Shown: positions 38,101-46,262 of the stretch, piece after piece
Numbering within the stretch: the stretch's first letter is position 1
How the letters are laid out: the number at the start of each line of letters is the position of its first letter
NCBI RefSeq assembly: GCF_002093745.1
Contig: NZ_MTSB01000019.1
Coordinates: 1-64,000 of the forward strand
Direction of reading: 5' to 3'
Source: Pseudomonas graminis
GTDB lineage: Bacteria > Pseudomonadota > Gammaproteobacteria > Pseudomonadales > Pseudomonadaceae
DNA: 64,000 nucleotides
Notes under the pieces: generated by a model
What the model was told of the DNA's origin: nothing
The model's database searches: none
The model's input: the letters and a program-made list of their open reading frames with translations, nothing else
Program-made: the position numbers and the translations under genes

Positions 38101-41100
38101 CCTGCGAGGAGGTCAGAGAGGCGGTGGTGATCGCTCGTCAGGAAACCGAAGGGGATGCCTGCCTGATCGGCTACGTGGTCGGGACCCACGGAAACGCGCT
38201 TTCGACGCAGGCATTACAGACGCATCTGCGCCAGCACGTCCCCGACTACATGGTGCCAAGGTACCTTGTGCAGCTGGAGCATCTCCCGCTCAACGCAAAC
38301 GGCAAGCTGGACCGCAAGGCCTTGCCCGAGCCTGCACCGACGCTGGGGAACAGCGACGCAACAGCGCCGCGCACGGCACTGGAACAGGCTCTGGCGCAGC
38401 TCTGGAAAGACAACCTGAAACGGGATGTGGTGGGCGTCCATGATAACTACTTCATGCTGGGCGGCGATTCGCTGAAGGTCATCCATCTACAGATCAAGGC
38501 ACGTGAGCACGGCATGGCGCTCACCTTGACGCAGATTTACCAGAACCCGACCATCGCTCATCTGGCCGAGCTTCTGGACGCGCAGCAGGCGCCCTCATCA
38601 CTATGGCAGCCCGTGTTGCATGTGAAGCCTTTTGCCCAGGTATCAGAAGACATCCGCCTGGCCAGCGAGGGCGTGTTCGATGATGTGTTCGCGGCGTCGC
38701 AGCTTCAGGTCGGCATGATCTATCACTCGATGATGCACCCGGACTCGGCGATCTATCACGACATCTTTCGCTACCGGCTGCGCCTTCGCTGGGATGCTGC
38801 GTCATGGAACCAGGCGTGCAGCGCGCTGATCCGGCGTCATCCGGCCTTGCGCATGTCCTTTGACATAAGCCATTCCGCCACGCCACTGGCTCGTGTGCAT
38901 TCCACAGTGGTGTCGCCGGTGCAGATCACTGACGTCACCTCCCTGAGCCAGGCCGAGCGGACACAGGCGGTATCCACTTATGTGGAAGCGCGCAAGCGTC
39001 ACCAGCAGGACTGGCATCAGGCGCCGCTGTATCAGTTCGGCGTCTTCGTCGCAGAGGACGACATCGACCTGGTGTTCAGCTTTCACCACGCCATTCTCGA
39101 CGGCTGGAGCGTCGCCACCCTGATGCGTGACCTGATCACGCTCTACACCTCGGAGCCGGAAACGGACTCGTTGCCCGCCCTGACCACCACGCCAGCCGAT
39201 TTCATCGCCCTGGAGAAAGAAGCTGTGCAGACGGACGAGCATCGTCTGTTCTGGAACGAATACCTGCGCGAGGCGCCTGCGGCGTCGATGACCAGTTGGG
39301 TCCATGCGGTCGCCCCTGACCCTGTAGCGCACCGCTCGGCCTACCGTGAACTGCCGGCGGCTGACCTGACCCGGCTCGAAGCATTCTGTCGCGCGCAGGA
39401 CCTGCCGTTGCGCTCGGTCTTGCTGACCGCTCACGGCGTTGCACAAGCCATCATGTCCAACCAGAAAGAAGTGCTGTGCGGCGTCATCAGCCACGGTCGA
39501 CCCGAGTTTGAGGATGCAGCCTCGGTGCTGGGCCTGTTTCTCAACACCCTGCCCCTGCGTTTCAACTCGCTGGGCAAGAGCTGGATAGAGCTGGTTCGCC
39601 AATCGATTGCCGAGGAACAACAGGTGTTCACGCATCGGCGCTATCCGTTTGCGCTGATCCACCGCGAAACCGACGTCGCCTTGAACGTGGTGTTCAATTA
39701 CGTCGATTTTTATGTGCTCAAGGACATGCTGGCCCAAGGCGACGAAACCCTCATTGACTGGGAAACGACCGAAGCCAGCAACTATGACTTGCTGACCACC
39801 ATCGGTCGTCATCCGGGCAACGGCTCGCTGATCGTGAAGATGGATTACCGCACTGCCCGCGTCGCCGAAAGCCAGGTCCAGGCGTATACCGAATACCTGG
39901 TGCGCACCCTGGCCTTGATGATGGAGGCGCCAGAGGCCAGCCCCTGCGTACCGGCATGGTCCCCTGTTATCGAGCAGACCACGCCCGCCCCGACTGCGGC
40001 ACGGGCGTCTGACAATCTGGCGAGCCTGTTGCTGGACAGCTTTACCCGCCATGACTCGCAAACCGCCGTGAGTTTCGGCGAGACCCGGCTGTCGTACCGC
40101 GAATTGAGAGACGCCAGTGCGCGAATGACAGGCTGGCTACACCGACACAACATAGGCCAGGGAGACCGGGTTGCGATCATGATGCCTCGCTCGCCTGACC
40201 TGATCGTCGCCTTGCTCGGTGTCATACAGTCTGGCGCCGCGTATGTGCCGATAGACCTGAGCTTCCCGGATGATCGCATCCGGCTGATTCTCGATGATTC
40301 GCAACCCGGTCTGATCCTGTTTTCCGACGCGTCTGAACAGCGGGTGACATCACTGGCGGAGCCTGCACACAAGCGCCACTGGAACAGCGTGGTCGCAGAG
40401 TTCGACCACGCGCCGGAACACGAGCGGGTTGCCTCACTCGCCGAGGGTATCGAGGCCGACGACAATGCTTACGTTCTGTACACGTCGGGTTCCACTGGCC
40501 GCCCCAAAGGTGTCGCCATGCCGCACCGCGCCCTGGCCAATCTGATCCTTTGGCAGAACCGCGAGCAGGCGCAAGGCATCGACCCGGCCGTCGCGTTGAA
40601 GACACTGCAATACTCATCCATTTCGTTCGACGTGTCGTTCCAGGAAATTCTTTCGACCCTGTGCTGCGGCGCTGAACTGGTGATGATCGAAGAAGCGCTG
40701 CGCTATGACTTCATCAAACTGTTGAAGCTGATCTGCGCGCAGCAGATCAACCGCCTGTTCCTGCCCTACGTCGCCTTTCAGGGGCTGGCAGAAGTGGCCA
40801 TGCAATTGGGGATTCGACCCGTATCGCTGCGCCGGATCAACGTGGCCGGTGAGCAATTGAAGATCACGGGTGAGATCCGCGACCTCATTGATGGCCTCGA
40901 AGATTGTCAGGTGGAAAACCATTACGGTCCGACCGAGTCGCATGTGGTCACGCGCCTGAAACTTGAAGGCGCGACCGCAACCTGGCCGAGCATGCCGTCG
41001 ATCGGCACGCCTGTGGACGGGGTACGCCTGCACGTTCTGGACGCCGACGGGCATGCCTGCCAGGTCGGGGTGATAGGCGAGCTGTTTATCGAAGGCCCGT

Positions 41101-42758
41101 GCCTGGCAAACGGTTACTGGAATCGAACCGATCTGACTGACGAACGCTTCGTCTATCGGCAATTGGAAGGCCAGACCCGCAGGCTGTATGAAACCGGGGA
41201 CATCGGGTTTTACCTGCCGTGGGGCGACCTGGTCTATCAAGGTCGTGGGGATGCCCAGGTCAAGATTCGCGGCTATCGCGTCGAACTGGGCGAGATCGAG
41301 GTGGCCATGCTTGGCTCCCCCCGATTCGGCGCCGACATTCGGCAAGTCGCCGTTATCGACAAGCCTGCACACGACGGCAGCCGTTATCTGGTGGGCTTTG
41401 TCCAGTTCATGCCGGGGCGCCTGCCGGATCTGGATCAACTCAAGGCAGAAATGCGTCTGACGCTGCCCGATTACATGGTGCCCAATACGCTGATCAGCAT
41501 TGAGCAATTGCCAGTGGGTCCCACCGGCAAGATCGACCGTCAGCAACTGCAAAAGGTAGAGATTCAAACCACCCTGCTGCGGCCCTTCACCGCGCCTCGA
41601 AATGCCATTGAAGACCTGTTGCAGGCTTATTGGCAGGAAGCCTTGGGCCTGGAAGACATCAGCGTCCATGACAACTTCTTCGAGGTGGGCGGCAACTCGC
41701 TCAAAGCGGTGCAACTGGTCGCGAAGCTGACGCTGCATCAAGGTCTGGAGCCCTCACTGTCCGACTTCATCCAGGCTCCGACCATCGCCGAATTCGCCCA
41801 GGTGCTGCAAGGGACCGACACCGGACACTCGGCCACTGGCGCGCTGGTGGACTTCAAGAACGCCCCAGGCAAACCGCCGGTGTTTCTGGTCCACCCCATA
41901 GGCGGCCACGTGCTGTGCTACGCCGCGCTGGCGCGCGTCCTCAAGGATCGGGTGAATCTGCATGCACTTCAGGCGCCGGGGACCTGGGACGACCGTGAAC
42001 CGATCCCGTCGGTACACGGCCAGGCGGTGTATTACGCAGATGCCATCGAGCAGGTCGTCCCGCACGGCCCAATGAACATCGGGGGCTGGTCATATGGTGG
42101 CGTGGTGGCGTATGAGCTGGGGAGCGAGTTGCAGCGTCGCGGGCGGCTTGTGCATAACGTGTTCCTGCTCGACACCATCGTGCGTATCAGCCAGGGCCAG
42201 GTGCAGGTCGAACGCTCCGAGTTCCTCAACTGGTTCATGTGGGAATTGCTCAGCGGCGACGGTCAGAAGGAATACGACTATCAGGCTCTGGATTTTTCCT
42301 CCCAGAGCGATTCGCAAGCGTTCGCGGCGATCCGGCAACACGGTATCGATCAGGGCATGTTCGACGAAACCATTACTGTGGCGACGCTCGACCAGTTGTT
42401 CAGGGTGTTCCATGCCAACTGGCAAGGAATGCTGGAGTACCGCTTTCCGCCGCGGGACTTGCCCGTGACGCTGTTCGCGGCGGATGTCGCGCTGCCCGAT
42501 GTGCTGCAAGGTCCCCACGAACTGGTAGGCACTGCCTTCAACGATCCGTACCGCGGATGGCGCGCGCTATCGCCTCAGGTACGGCGCATTGGCGTGGAAG
42601 GCGACCACCTGACGATGATGCGCGAACCGCATATCCAGCGGGTTGGCCAATTCATCGGGTTACACATGGACGCGGCCCTGACAGGGCACGCAGGCAACGG
42701 AGCCGGATTGCCAGCTCCGTCAGACTTGGACGGCTTGATACAGGTGAAAACAGCATGA
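32172..42758 (+). CDS. Three-module non-ribosomal peptide synthetase (C-A-T / dual E/C-A-T / C-A-T-TE)
   Basis: A 3528-residue NRPS. The ATG at 32172 begins just before the first C domain; GTG 32154 is possible. Module 1: C (H146-H147...D151-G152, HHLICDG), A with specificity residues D-F-W-N-I-G-M-V-H (Thr code), carrier S1017 (GGHS). Module 2: dual E/C domain (extra HHISAERGD at 1117-1125 plus HHLVLDH at 1237), A with D-V-W-H-L-S-L-I-D (Ser code), carrier S2100 (GGDS). Module 3: C (HHAILDG at 2305), A with D-V-Q-F-N-A-H-V-V (Pro-like), carrier S3176 (GGNS). A thioesterase has S3307 in GWSYGG and H3479. Predicted product order: X-D-allo-Thr-Ser-Pro-like, X being whatever the first C domain accepts. 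Codes were read by manual alignment to GrsA. No MbtH, transporter or regulator adjoins. Confidence 0.92.
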   Translation: MISADLPMFDNERPDFELTSPQQGIWFDQIANPELPYYNIGMVLEIKGELDVALFEKAFQLVMDRHESLRLVLSVQDGQVRQRVMADVKAPLSVVEFSGEQASEPQVKAYLQDAFRQPFNLVGEVLWEARLVRCGPERYYCLHRYHHLICDGVTVHLLHHAVADAYNGLLRDDHNPPQGNAYLSFLAEDQAYAGSPRFERDKAFWKELYAELPPPLLQPRVAVADNRIAPSALSQMMIPRGLFNELARFARSKGLSLPHMFMSIISTYFCRTTGVDSIVIGMPVHNRTTVYQKNTAGMFSSLNPVRLDVNPEASFLELMQSTAASLRRGYRHQRFPIAELNRMLKLSQAGRRQLFDLSLSFESLDGNAVFGNSPTEAIPQYNGYERLPLAIFVCDYHPDKDVYLDFNFNTAFFTLKDVQQIQTRILSMLNHVIEGQDTPVSHFPVMPRAEQQQLLKTFNATEYLYPQDELIHTRFEQQAARQPDACAVSDHRGKVLTYAELNREANQLAHHLIERGIGPDDRVAICVEPGPQMIIGLLGILKAGAGYVPLDPAYPAERLSYLLQNSSPAAVLVQAATADVLSLGSLPVIPLDDAALQAQSIQNPHVPGLNASHLAYVIYTSGSTGLPKGVQVEHRNVARLFSATDAWFGFNADDVWALFHSFAFDFSVWEIWGALVHGGQLLIVPQGVSRSPQECYALLCDAGVTVLNQTPSAFRQLIAAQADSQQAHTLRQVIFGGEALDTGILKPWYARSANAETQLVNMYGITETTVHVTYYPLQAADAERSGVNPIGRRIPDLQLYVLDALRQPVPLGVVGELYVGGAGVARGYLNRPDLNEERFLANPFSEQPDARLYRTGDLVRWAADGSLEYLGRNDDQVKIRGFRIELGEIEARLAGHEAVREAVIMAREDVPGDKRLVAYFTADADVGRDVLREHLQAQLPDYMVPAAYVRLDSLPLTSNGKLDRNALPAPDQSSLVSREYEAPIGEIETSIAGLWQALLGIDQVGRHDHFFELGGHSVLAVKLIEHMRQIGLSADVRVLFSQPTLAALAAAVGGGTDIVVPANLIPEGCERITPDMLPLATLTQGEIDRIVATVPGGVANVQDIYALAPLQEGILYHHISAERGDPYVLKSVFAFQDQARLDAFSQALQQLIQRHDILRTALLWEGLDESVQVVWRQAALISETLDLNPDQGDIATQLQHRHDPQHFRLNLRQAPLMRLVSAYDAAHQRIVSLLLCHHLVLDHTALEVMRDEIQALMAGEGHGLPASVPYRNYVAQARLGVSVEAHETFFRDLLGDIDEPTLPFNLHDVQRDGGEIEEVHQRIDRTLSQRLRQQARLSGVSAASLMHLAWAQVVGRFSGRDVVVFGTVLIGRMSGSAGTDRALGMFINTLPMRIDVGQQGAQAGVKTTHAQLSALLEHEHASLALAQRCSGVLGDLPLFSALLNYRHTDGEALSQEAGAVWAGIQVLNAEERSNYLLTLNVDDLGEDFILNAQTVADIGAQRVCHYMQAALESLVDALEHAPQAPLHSLSVLPEQEHHQLLVDFNATPFDYPLEQTLHGLFEAQVERTPQALAVMHGDVCLSYRELNNRANQLAHHLIDIGVRPDGRVAICAERSESMVIGLLAILKAGGSYVPLDPTYPADRMAYMLHDSAPTAVLTQRATRDLLADVSVPVIDLDAWSLPLQDQPVANPHVPGLTSAHLAYVLYTSGSTGTPKGVMNEHRGVVNRLLWARDHYTVNETDRVLQKTPFGFDVSVWEFFLPLLAGAQLHMARPGGHQDPAYIAQVIREHRITLMHFVPSMLDVFLEHGDSQGFSDLRRVLCSGEALPGHLVRRFKNQLPDIARHNLYGPTEAAIDVTAWDCSGLDTPDSTPIGKPVANTRIYLLDAHQQPVPLGVAGEIYIGGVQVARGYLNLAQLTAERFLNDPFSDEPNARLYRTGDLGRWLADGTVEYLGRNDFQVKIRGLRIELGEIEAQLLACEEVREAVVIARQETEGDACLIGYVVGTHGNALSTQALQTHLRQHVPDYMVPRYLVQLEHLPLNANGKLDRKALPEPAPTLGNSDATAPRTALEQALAQLWKDNLKRDVVGVHDNYFMLGGDSLKVIHLQIKAREHGMALTLTQIYQNPTIAHLAELLDAQQAPSSLWQPVLHVKPFAQVSEDIRLASEGVFDDVFAASQLQVGMIYHSMMHPDSAIYHDIFRYRLRLRWDAASWNQACSALIRRHPALRMSFDISHSATPLARVHSTVVSPVQITDVTSLSQAERTQAVSTYVEARKRHQQDWHQAPLYQFGVFVAEDDIDLVFSFHHAILDGWSVATLMRDLITLYTSEPETDSLPALTTTPADFIALEKEAVQTDEHRLFWNEYLREAPAASMTSWVHAVAPDPVAHRSAYRELPAADLTRLEAFCRAQDLPLRSVLLTAHGVAQAIMSNQKEVLCGVISHGRPEFEDAASVLGLFLNTLPLRFNSLGKSWIELVRQSIAEEQQVFTHRRYPFALIHRETDVALNVVFNYVDFYVLKDMLAQGDETLIDWETTEASNYDLLTTIGRHPGNGSLIVKMDYRTARVAESQVQAYTEYLVRTLALMMEAPEASPCVPAWSPVIEQTTPAPTAARASDNLASLLLDSFTRHDSQTAVSFGETRLSYRELRDASARMTGWLHRHNIGQGDRVAIMMPRSPDLIVALLGVIQSGAAYVPIDLSFPDDRIRLILDDSQPGLILFSDASEQRVTSLAEPAHKRHWNSVVAEFDHAPEHERVASLAEGIEADDNAYVLYTSGSTGRPKGVAMPHRALANLILWQNREQAQGIDPAVALKTLQYSSISFDVSFQEILSTLCCGAELVMIEEALRYDFIKLLKLICAQQINRLFLPYVAFQGLAEVAMQLGIRPVSLRRINVAGEQLKITGEIRDLIDGLEDCQVENHYGPTESHVVTRLKLEGATATWPSMPSIGTPVDGVRLHVLDADGHACQVGVIGELFIEGPCLANGYWNRTDLTDERFVYRQLEGQTRRLYETGDIGFYLPWGDLVYQGRGDAQVKIRGYRVELGEIEVAMLGSPRFGADIRQVAVIDKPAHDGSRYLVGFVQFMPGRLPDLDQLKAEMRLTLPDYMVPNTLISIEQLPVGPTGKIDRQQLQKVEIQTTLLRPFTAPRNAIEDLLQAYWQEALGLEDISVHDNFFEVGGNSLKAVQLVAKLTLHQGLEPSLSDFIQAPTIAEFAQVLQGTDTGHSATGALVDFKNAPGKPPVFLVHPIGGHVLCYAALARVLKDRVNLHALQAPGTWDDREPIPSVHGQAVYYADAIEQVVPHGPMNIGGWSYGGVVAYELGSELQRRGRLVHNVFLLDTIVRISQGQVQVERSEFLNWFMWELLSGDGQKEYDYQALDFSSQSDSQAFAAIRQHGIDQGMFDETITVATLDQLFRVFHANWQGMLEYRFPPRDLPVTLFAADVALPDVLQGPHELVGTAFNDPYRGWRALSPQVRRIGVEGDHLTMMREPHIQRVGQFIGLHMDAALTGHAGNGAGLPAPSDLDGLIQVKTA

Positions 42759-43915
42759 CAGAACCCAGGAAAGCCATCGTGGCAGGCGCCGGTGTCGGCG
42801 GCCTGACAGCGGGCATCGCCCTGCAACGCGCAGGATGGCAGGTCAAGGTCTTCGAAGCGGCGCAAACGCTGCGCACCGGCGGCACCGGCTTGTCCATCAT
42901 GGCCAATGCAATGGCAGCGCTGAACTCGATCGGTGCCCATGTTCCGGTCGAACAGGCGGGTCAGGAGATTCGTCAGTTCTTTTTCAAGAAACCTTGTGGC
43001 GCGCCCATCACCCGCATTCCTATTCGTGAAATAGGCGAGCAACTGGGCTACCCCAGTATCAGCATCCAGCGGCCTTTACTGCTGCGTGCGCTGGCGCAAC
43101 AGCTTGCACCCGACACGCTGATCACGGGTGTACGTTGCACGGGTTATAGCAACCACGCCAACGGCGTGACGGTGCGCTTCGAAGACGGCAGCACGCAGGA
43201 GGCCGACCTGCTGATTGGCGCCGACGGCCTCAATTCGGTTATCCGCCGACAGATGCTGGGCGAAACGCCCATACGTTCCTCAGGCTATGTCGCCTGGCTG
43301 GCGGTCACACCGTTCAGTCACCCGGTCATGACCGAAGGCTACGTCGCGCATTACTGGGGCCGCGGCAAGCGCTTCGGGCTGTGCAGTGTGGGTGACGGCC
43401 ATGCTTACTGGTGGGCAACCTGTAACCATGAAGACGCCGCGCGCGACGCCCTGAGCATCAACAAACAGGAAGTACTCGACGCCTACGCCGGCTGGGCACC
43501 GGAAGTCAGTGCCGCCATCGAGGCGACGCCCGAAGAGGTCATATTGAAAATGCATGCCAGGGATCGCCCACCCGTAGAGCAGTTCTGCGACGGGCACGTA
43601 GCGCTGTTGGGCGACGCGGCTCATCCGATGTTGCCAAGCCTGGGCCAAGGGGCCGCGCAGGCCATCGAAGACGCCGTAGTACTGGCTGATCGCCTGACAC
43701 GAACGTCTGACCTGCGCACCGCACTGGCGGAATACGAGGCATACCGACATCCCCGCGCCAACGGAATCGTCAACGCCGCGCGCTTCATGAGCGGCATCGA
43801 ACAGGCCGAGTCCGGCATCGCCTGCTGGCTGCGCGACTGGTACATGCGCCTGACGCCCGAAAGCAGCCTGCGCAAAAAGAATATCGATATTCTGTCGTTT
43901 AAACCCTGCGCTTGA
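42755..43915 (+). CDS. FAD-dependent monooxygenase coupled to the NRPS
   Basis: A 386-residue class A flavoprotein monooxygenase. The FAD motif is IVAGAGVGGLTAGIAL (9-24), the DG motif lies in DLLIGADGLNSVIRRQML, and the GD motif is LLGDAAHPMLPSLGQGAAQA. There is no signal peptide or membrane helix. Its ATG overlaps the NRPS stop by four bases, so synthesis is coupled, and it most likely hydroxylates the peptide or a carrier-bound residue. These enzymes use NAD(P)H and O2. A strong hairpin follows 14 bp after its stop. Substrate unknown. Confidence 0.88.
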   Translation: MTEPRKAIVAGAGVGGLTAGIALQRAGWQVKVFEAAQTLRTGGTGLSIMANAMAALNSIGAHVPVEQAGQEIRQFFFKKPCGAPITRIPIREIGEQLGYPSISIQRPLLLRALAQQLAPDTLITGVRCTGYSNHANGVTVRFEDGSTQEADLLIGADGLNSVIRRQMLGETPIRSSGYVAWLAVTPFSHPVMTEGYVAHYWGRGKRFGLCSVGDGHAYWWATCNHEDAARDALSINKQEVLDAYAGWAPEVSAAIEATPEEVILKMHARDRPPVEQFCDGHVALLGDAAHPMLPSLGQGAAQAIEDAVVLADRLTRTSDLRTALAEYEAYRHPRANGIVNAARFMSGIEQAESGIACWLRDWYMRLTPESSLRKKNIDILSFKPCA

Positions 43916-43929
43916 GTGGGGTTCTTGAC

Positions 43930-43963
43930 GGCCACTCCTGATCCGCTGGATCAGGGAGTGGCC
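43930..43963 (+). terminator. Hairpin at the end of the NRPS operon
   Basis: GGCCACTCCTGATCC pairs with GGATCAGGGAGTGGCC around a 3-nt loop; a single bulged G is the only flaw in a 15-bp stem. No T-tract follows, but the position right after the last gene supports a 3' end. Confidence 0.6.
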
Positions 43964-44059
43964 GATTGTAGTGGGCGAGATAATCGTTTAGCAGGTAATA
44001 CGGATTCCGGGGAGGCCATTAATAATTGGCCCGCCGACACCACGATATCAGCACTCAAT

Positions 44060-45214
44060 TCAATCCGGGTACACGGTATCGCCGTGTGTATTGAATCGAA
44101 TTTCTGGTGCGCCCAACATGATGTAATCGCGCGTCTCACTTGGGTAAGCGGCCGCAGGAAGTTGAACGCCAGCCCAGTCGGGATGGGCCAAAGCGATCAG
44201 CGCTTTTAACCGGTTCTCAGTAATGAAGGCTGGAAACATGGTACTGCTCTTTGTGCCACTGTTCGCAGCCCCAACGGGATTTGTCCACTTCCAGGATATC
44301 TGGTGCCTCTTATTGCGGTTCCCCACTTTATTTATTTCCGTGATGTTCCCTGGCAACGCACCATTGCGGTAACCATGCAGCCCCGTAGGCGGCGCGGTGC
44401 CCGGTGTTCCGCCCGCCATAGGGACGCCATCAAAAAGATGATGCGCCTTGGCGGCATCAAAACCAGCGGCGAGCACACTGATTGTTCGAGTGGCATGGAA
44501 AGCCCGCTTTTGAGCTTCTGGGGTGGCTAATTGAGTCGAGACGTGCGTGCCTGTCGGCCGCTCAAGATGACGCAGTGAATTCTGGATAGAAACCCGCTGT
44601 GCGGAAAGACTGCCGCTTGCCAGCGCCCTGCCTCCCATTACATCTGCCTCACGCTCCAAACCCGCATCATCATTGACCCTGTGCCCTTTCATACGGACCG
44701 TTGGTTTGACTCGGCCTTGTGCTTGCTGGACCACATGCCAAGACTCATGCGGCAAATACCTTTCTTGCCCAGGCCCTACATGAATATCATGGCCTTGGGT
44801 ATAAGCGTGCGCCTGCAACTGTGCCGGTTTACCCGAGTTATAATGCACCCTTACACGATCCATACTCACGCCCGACAGCGACTCTATCCCTGACTTTAAC
44901 TGATCAGGCAGGCCGGTAGTGTTGGGTCTTTCTTGGCGCTGCACGACCGGCAACTCAGAAGACGTCATGCTGTTTTCTTGTAATTGAACTGCCCCGCCCG
45001 ATCGTCCGTTCATTTCATGAGGCTGCACCCACATTCGCGCACTGTCCGCCTGTTGCTGCAATACGAGAGGGCTGTTATTCATCCTCTTGGCCAGCTTGCG
45101 CTGGGTGGCCGTTGACGGCCGGTTGTCCACAAGTACTCGCCCCTGCGTGGCAGCCTTGGCAGTTCTCGTCTGGCTGTTATCAGCGCGATGTCTTGATTGA
45201 AGGGGTGCGTCCAT
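44060..45214 (-). CDS. eCIS-core (DUF4157) metalloprotease-like protein with unknown C-terminal domain
   Basis: A 384-residue protein. ATG 45214 is preferred because AGAAGG precedes it; an ATG at 45271 is also in frame. The DUF4157 region (about residues 100-170) contains LPDQLKSGIESLSGVSMDRV, VHYNSGKPAQLQAHAYTQG and the zinc motif LPHESWHVVQQAQGR (HESWH). Such domains are found in cargo or effectors of extracellular contractile injection systems and in polymorphic toxins. The C-terminal 130 residues (after HHLFDGVPMAGG) do not match anything I know, and end in a Trp-, Asn- and His-containing region that could be a toxin or enzyme. No contractile tail genes are in the window. Cargo role is inference. 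Confidence 0.72.
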   Translation of the reverse strand: MDAPLQSRHRADNSQTRTAKAATQGRVLVDNRPSTATQRKLAKRMNNSPLVLQQQADSARMWVQPHEMNGRSGGAVQLQENSMTSSELPVVQRQERPNTTGLPDQLKSGIESLSGVSMDRVRVHYNSGKPAQLQAHAYTQGHDIHVGPGQERYLPHESWHVVQQAQGRVKPTVRMKGHRVNDDAGLEREADVMGGRALASGSLSAQRVSIQNSLRHLERPTGTHVSTQLATPEAQKRAFHATRTISVLAAGFDAAKAHHLFDGVPMAGGTPGTAPPTGLHGYRNGALPGNITEINKVGNRNKRHQISWKWTNPVGAANSGTKSSTMFPAFITENRLKALIALAHPDWAGVQLPAAAYPSETRDYIMLGAPEIRFNTHGDTVYPD

Positions 45215-45401
45215 ACGATGGCCTTCTTCGATGAGCAGCGTGATTAATATCGCTTCATGATCATAGTCCATTTATCCATTACGCAAGCAAGCCGGCTTCT
45301 TTTGCTATCGAACGCAGCACGACCGCCAAGCCTTATTCATGAAGCCCCCGTGAGGTGGGATTATTTGATGACTGCCTGTCGACCTTAACGTCAGATCACT
45401 A

Positions 45402-46127
45402 TCACCACGGCGCACGTTCTTGATCAAAAAAGAATTTGCCCGTGATGCCTGATGAATCAAGGCAGGCTAGCCATACGATACCCGACGCTGCCTGAGCAAC
45501 TGTTCGGTAACCCGAATGCCCATTGAAATCGGTGGCGGTATAGCCGGGATCAACCGCGTTGACACTGATACCAAAAGCAGCGAACTCTTTAGAAAATGCA
45601 ATGGTCACCGCATTCAAAGCGGATTTTGAACTGTTGTAGCCCATCGCATCGACCCGTGAGTAAGGATGCGCTGGATCAGATGTCCAGCTCAGTGACCCCA
45701 ACCCGCTACTGACCATAACCACACAGGCTTTTTGTGCCGCTTTTAAAAGAGGAAGAAAAGCTTGAGTCACCCGTATCGGACCGAACACGTTGGTCTCGTA
45801 AACACTCTGGATGTCGCTGATCTCTTGCTCACTGGGCGCGATGGGTTGAGCGCCAGATATACCCGCATTATTGATAAGAACATCCAGCTTTCCGTCTTCC
45901 TTGAAAACCAGCTCAGCCGCCGCCCTGACGCTCTCTGTGTCGCGAACATCCAGAATGACCAGGCGGGCATCTATGCCATCGGCCACCAAGCGAGATACCG
46001 AAAGCGTACCCAGGCTTTCGTCACGGCTCCCAAGCCACACTCGATAACCCAGCAGGCCCATTTCACGAGCGGTTTCGAACCCTATGCTCTTGTTCGCGCC
46101 GGTGATAAGAACATTTTTTTTACTCAC
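45402..46127 (-). CDS. SDR-family oxidoreductase
   Basis: A 241-residue short-chain dehydrogenase. The start is set at GTG 46127, because AAGGAG lies 7 nt upstream and the protein then begins SKKNVLITGANKSIGFETA, the usual SDR start. An upstream extension to 46283 would add 52 residues unlike the family. Catalytic elements: NNAGISG, Ser in VVMVSSGLGSL, Tyr-Lys in MGYNSSKSALNAV; DPGYTATDFNGHSGYRTV follows the catalytic helix. The reaction is probably NADP-dependent carbonyl reduction. It is divergent from a LysR regulator 135 bp away, which likely controls it. Substrate unknown. Confidence 0.85.
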   Translation of the reverse strand: MSKKNVLITGANKSIGFETAREMGLLGYRVWLGSRDESLGTLSVSRLVADGIDARLVILDVRDTESVRAAAELVFKEDGKLDVLINNAGISGAQPIAPSEQEISDIQSVYETNVFGPIRVTQAFLPLLKAAQKACVVMVSSGLGSLSWTSDPAHPYSRVDAMGYNSSKSALNAVTIAFSKEFAAFGISVNAVDPGYTATDFNGHSGYRTVAQAASGIVWLACLDSSGITGKFFFDQERAPW

Positions 46128-46262
46128 TCCAGAACTCCTTCGGCTATCCATCGATGGCAGATCAGCAACACGCTCGATTGGGAGCGAATAGGCTGTACAC
46201 ACTCTTTGTAGCGCGCGCCTGGGTAATTGATAACCCGCTCGAATCCGAATAGCCTGATCGCT

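Noticed and set aside
42239..42754. N-terminal extension of the monooxygenase frame into the NRPS
   Set aside because: This part overlaps the thioesterase domain in another frame. The true start at 42755 overlaps the NRPS stop and begins exactly at the flavin fold.
43930..43963. REP/BIME element
   Set aside because: It is one hairpin directly after the last gene of an operon, with no second copy nearby, so a transcript-end structure is simpler.
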